Shown here: one piece after another, positions 63,174 to 64,000 of the stretch
Numbering within the stretch: the stretch's first letter is position 1
Layout: the number at the start of each line of letters is the position of its first letter
NCBI GenBank assembly: GCA_963848085.1
Contig: CAWKCE010000003.1
Span: 620,001-684,000, forward strand
Direction: 5' to 3'
Source of the DNA: CAWKCE01 sp032127035
GTDB lineage: Bacteria; Actinomycetota; Actinomycetes; JAHEKZ01
Length of the DNA stretch: 64,000 bases
Notes under the pieces: generated by a model
Databases searched by the model: none
What the model saw: only the letters and a program-made list of their open reading frames with translations
Told to the model about the DNA's origin: nothing
Made by a program: the position numbers and the translations under genes

Positions 63174-64000
63174 TCAGGAAACCGTGTCGTCCACCTTCAC
63201 GTCCAGCCCCCCGTGACGCGCTCGGCCCGGGGTCGGGAGGGGAACCACCGCGTCCTCGGCCAGGACGGCCTCGAGGTCGTGGGTCCGGCGCAACCGGACC
63301 TCCGGGACGAACCAGGCCAGGACGAACCCGACCGCCATCACCGGCGCCGCGACCAGGAAGGTGGTGTCGATCGCCCGCGCAAAACCGGCAAGGACGGCCT
63401 GCTGTGCATCCGGCGGGAGCGCGCGGATGCTGCTCAGGGACGACGTGACCTTTCCGCCAGCCGTTGCTCCCCCCGGCAGCAGCCCGGCCAGCTCCGCAGC
63501 CAGCCTCGCGGCCCAGACCGCTCCGAAGACCGCGGTGCCGAACGAGCCGCCGATCGCACGGAAGAACGTCGACCCGCTCGTGGCGCTCCCGATCTGGCTC
63601 GGCGCGATCGAGTTCTGCACCGCGAGCACCAGCACCTGCATCACGTTCCCGAGGCCGGCGCCGAGGATGACCATGGCGATGGCGATCTGCCAGTACGGCG
63701 TGTCGCCCCGGAGCTGGGAGAGCATGAGGAGTGCGACCGTGGCCAGGCCGGTCCCGATGATCGGGAAGATCTTGTAGCGGCCGGTCCGCGTGATCAGGCG
63801 ACCACTGGCGATGGACGTCACGATGATTCCGGCCATGAGGGGCAGCAGCTGGAGTCCGGCGACGGTAGGGCTGGACCCGTCGACCACCTGCAGGTAGATG
63901 GACAGGTAGACGATCGACCCGAACATCGCGAAGCCGGTGACGAACCCGATCGCGGACGTGACGGTGAACACCCGGTTGCGGAACAGCGTCATCGAAACGA
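63174..64000 (-). CDS. DHA2-family (EmrB/QacA-type) MFS efflux transporter, C-terminal part
   Basis: The visible 275 or so residues cover roughly the second half of a 14-helix drug:proton antiporter: FGSIVYLSIYLQVVDGSSPTVAG split by a turn, LPLMAGIIVTSIASGRLITRTGRYK, and SQIGSATSGSTFFRAIGGSFGTA with turns, all typical of EmrB/QacA transporters. The frame stays open through base 64000, so the N-terminal half lies outside the window. It exports hydrophobic compounds at the plasma membrane; substrate unknown. The cytoplasmic tail is about 45 residues. Confidence 0.92.
   Translation of the reverse strand, partial: VSMTLFRNRVFTVTSAIGFVTGFAMFGSIVYLSIYLQVVDGSSPTVAGLQLLPLMAGIIVTSIASGRLITRTGRYKIFPIIGTGLATVALLMLSQLRGDTPYWQIAIAMVILGAGLGNVMQVLVLAVQNSIAPSQIGSATSGSTFFRAIGGSFGTAVFGAVWAARLAAELAGLLPGGATAGGKVTSSLSSIRALPPDAQQAVLAGFARAIDTTFLVAAPVMAVGFVLAWFVPEVRLRRTHDLEAVLAEDAVVPLPTPGRARHGGLDVKVDDTVS

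Overview
The window is 64 kb of very GC-rich chromosomal DNA with dense, mostly co-directional genes, many GTG starts and ATGA or GTGA gene overlaps. Actinobacterial hallmarks are NucS mismatch endonuclease, a thrB-rho-rpmE-prfA-prmC-sua5-glyA-atp block, and Asp instead of Cys in the MurA active site. Separate atpF and atpH genes argue against Mycobacteriales, where the two are fused. The gene order recalls Streptomyces and related Actinomycetia. I cannot name a genus. No rRNA, tRNA, CRISPR array, prophage or classical insertion sequence is visible.

Layout. 1-9 kb: end of thrB, rho with a Gln/Asn-rich insertion, rpmE, prfA, prmC, sua5, a tyrosine phosphatase, glyA and a WecA-like transferase. 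9-16.5 kb: the complete F1Fo ATP synthase operon behind a near-consensus promoter. 16.5-45 kb: central metabolism dominated by acyl-CoA and B12 chemistry. It holds cobalamin adenosyltransferase, murA, 3-hydroxybutyryl-CoA dehydrogenases, ethylmalonyl-CoA mutase, crotonyl-CoA carboxylase/reductase, epimerase, thiolase, MeaB, a second acyl-CoA mutase and enoyl-CoA hydratase. Most of an ethylmalonyl-CoA pathway (acetyl-CoA assimilation) is therefore present but scattered among regulators (two-component system, twin-GGDEF protein, STAS, Rrf2), nucS, hydrolases and a CnoX-like thioredoxin. 44.6-49.7 kb: a DUF885 peptidase and a methyltransferase/GH57/GT4 operon in the order of mycobacterial Rv3030-Rv3031-Rv3032 (methylated alpha-glucan synthesis). 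49.7-59.1 kb: a form I aerobic CO dehydrogenase cluster (coxG-M-S-L-xdhC/YHS-D-E) with a divergent mocA/xdhC cofactor pair. 59-64 kb: a small DUF1059-like gene, a MacB/FtsX-type ABC exporter, a VOC protein and the end of a DHA2 drug efflux transporter.

The most unusual item is a repeat family. A 1,176-bp cassette (36865-38040) has long terminal inverted repeats around one gene, which encodes an AbiEi-like winged helix joined to a DUF559/Vsr-type nuclease. A 129-bp, gene-less, almost fully palindromic relative lies 20 kb away (16468-16596). Both sit between convergent genes, starting a few bases past stop codons. The arrangement resembles REP/REPIN elements and their RAYT transposase, but with a PD-(D/E)xK-type nuclease in the RAYT position. 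It may be an undescribed class of mobile or domesticated element.

A second recurrent theme is leaderless expression: at least ten start codons are preceded 6-7 bases upstream by a TANNNT-like -10 hexamer and have no Shine-Dalgarno sequence.
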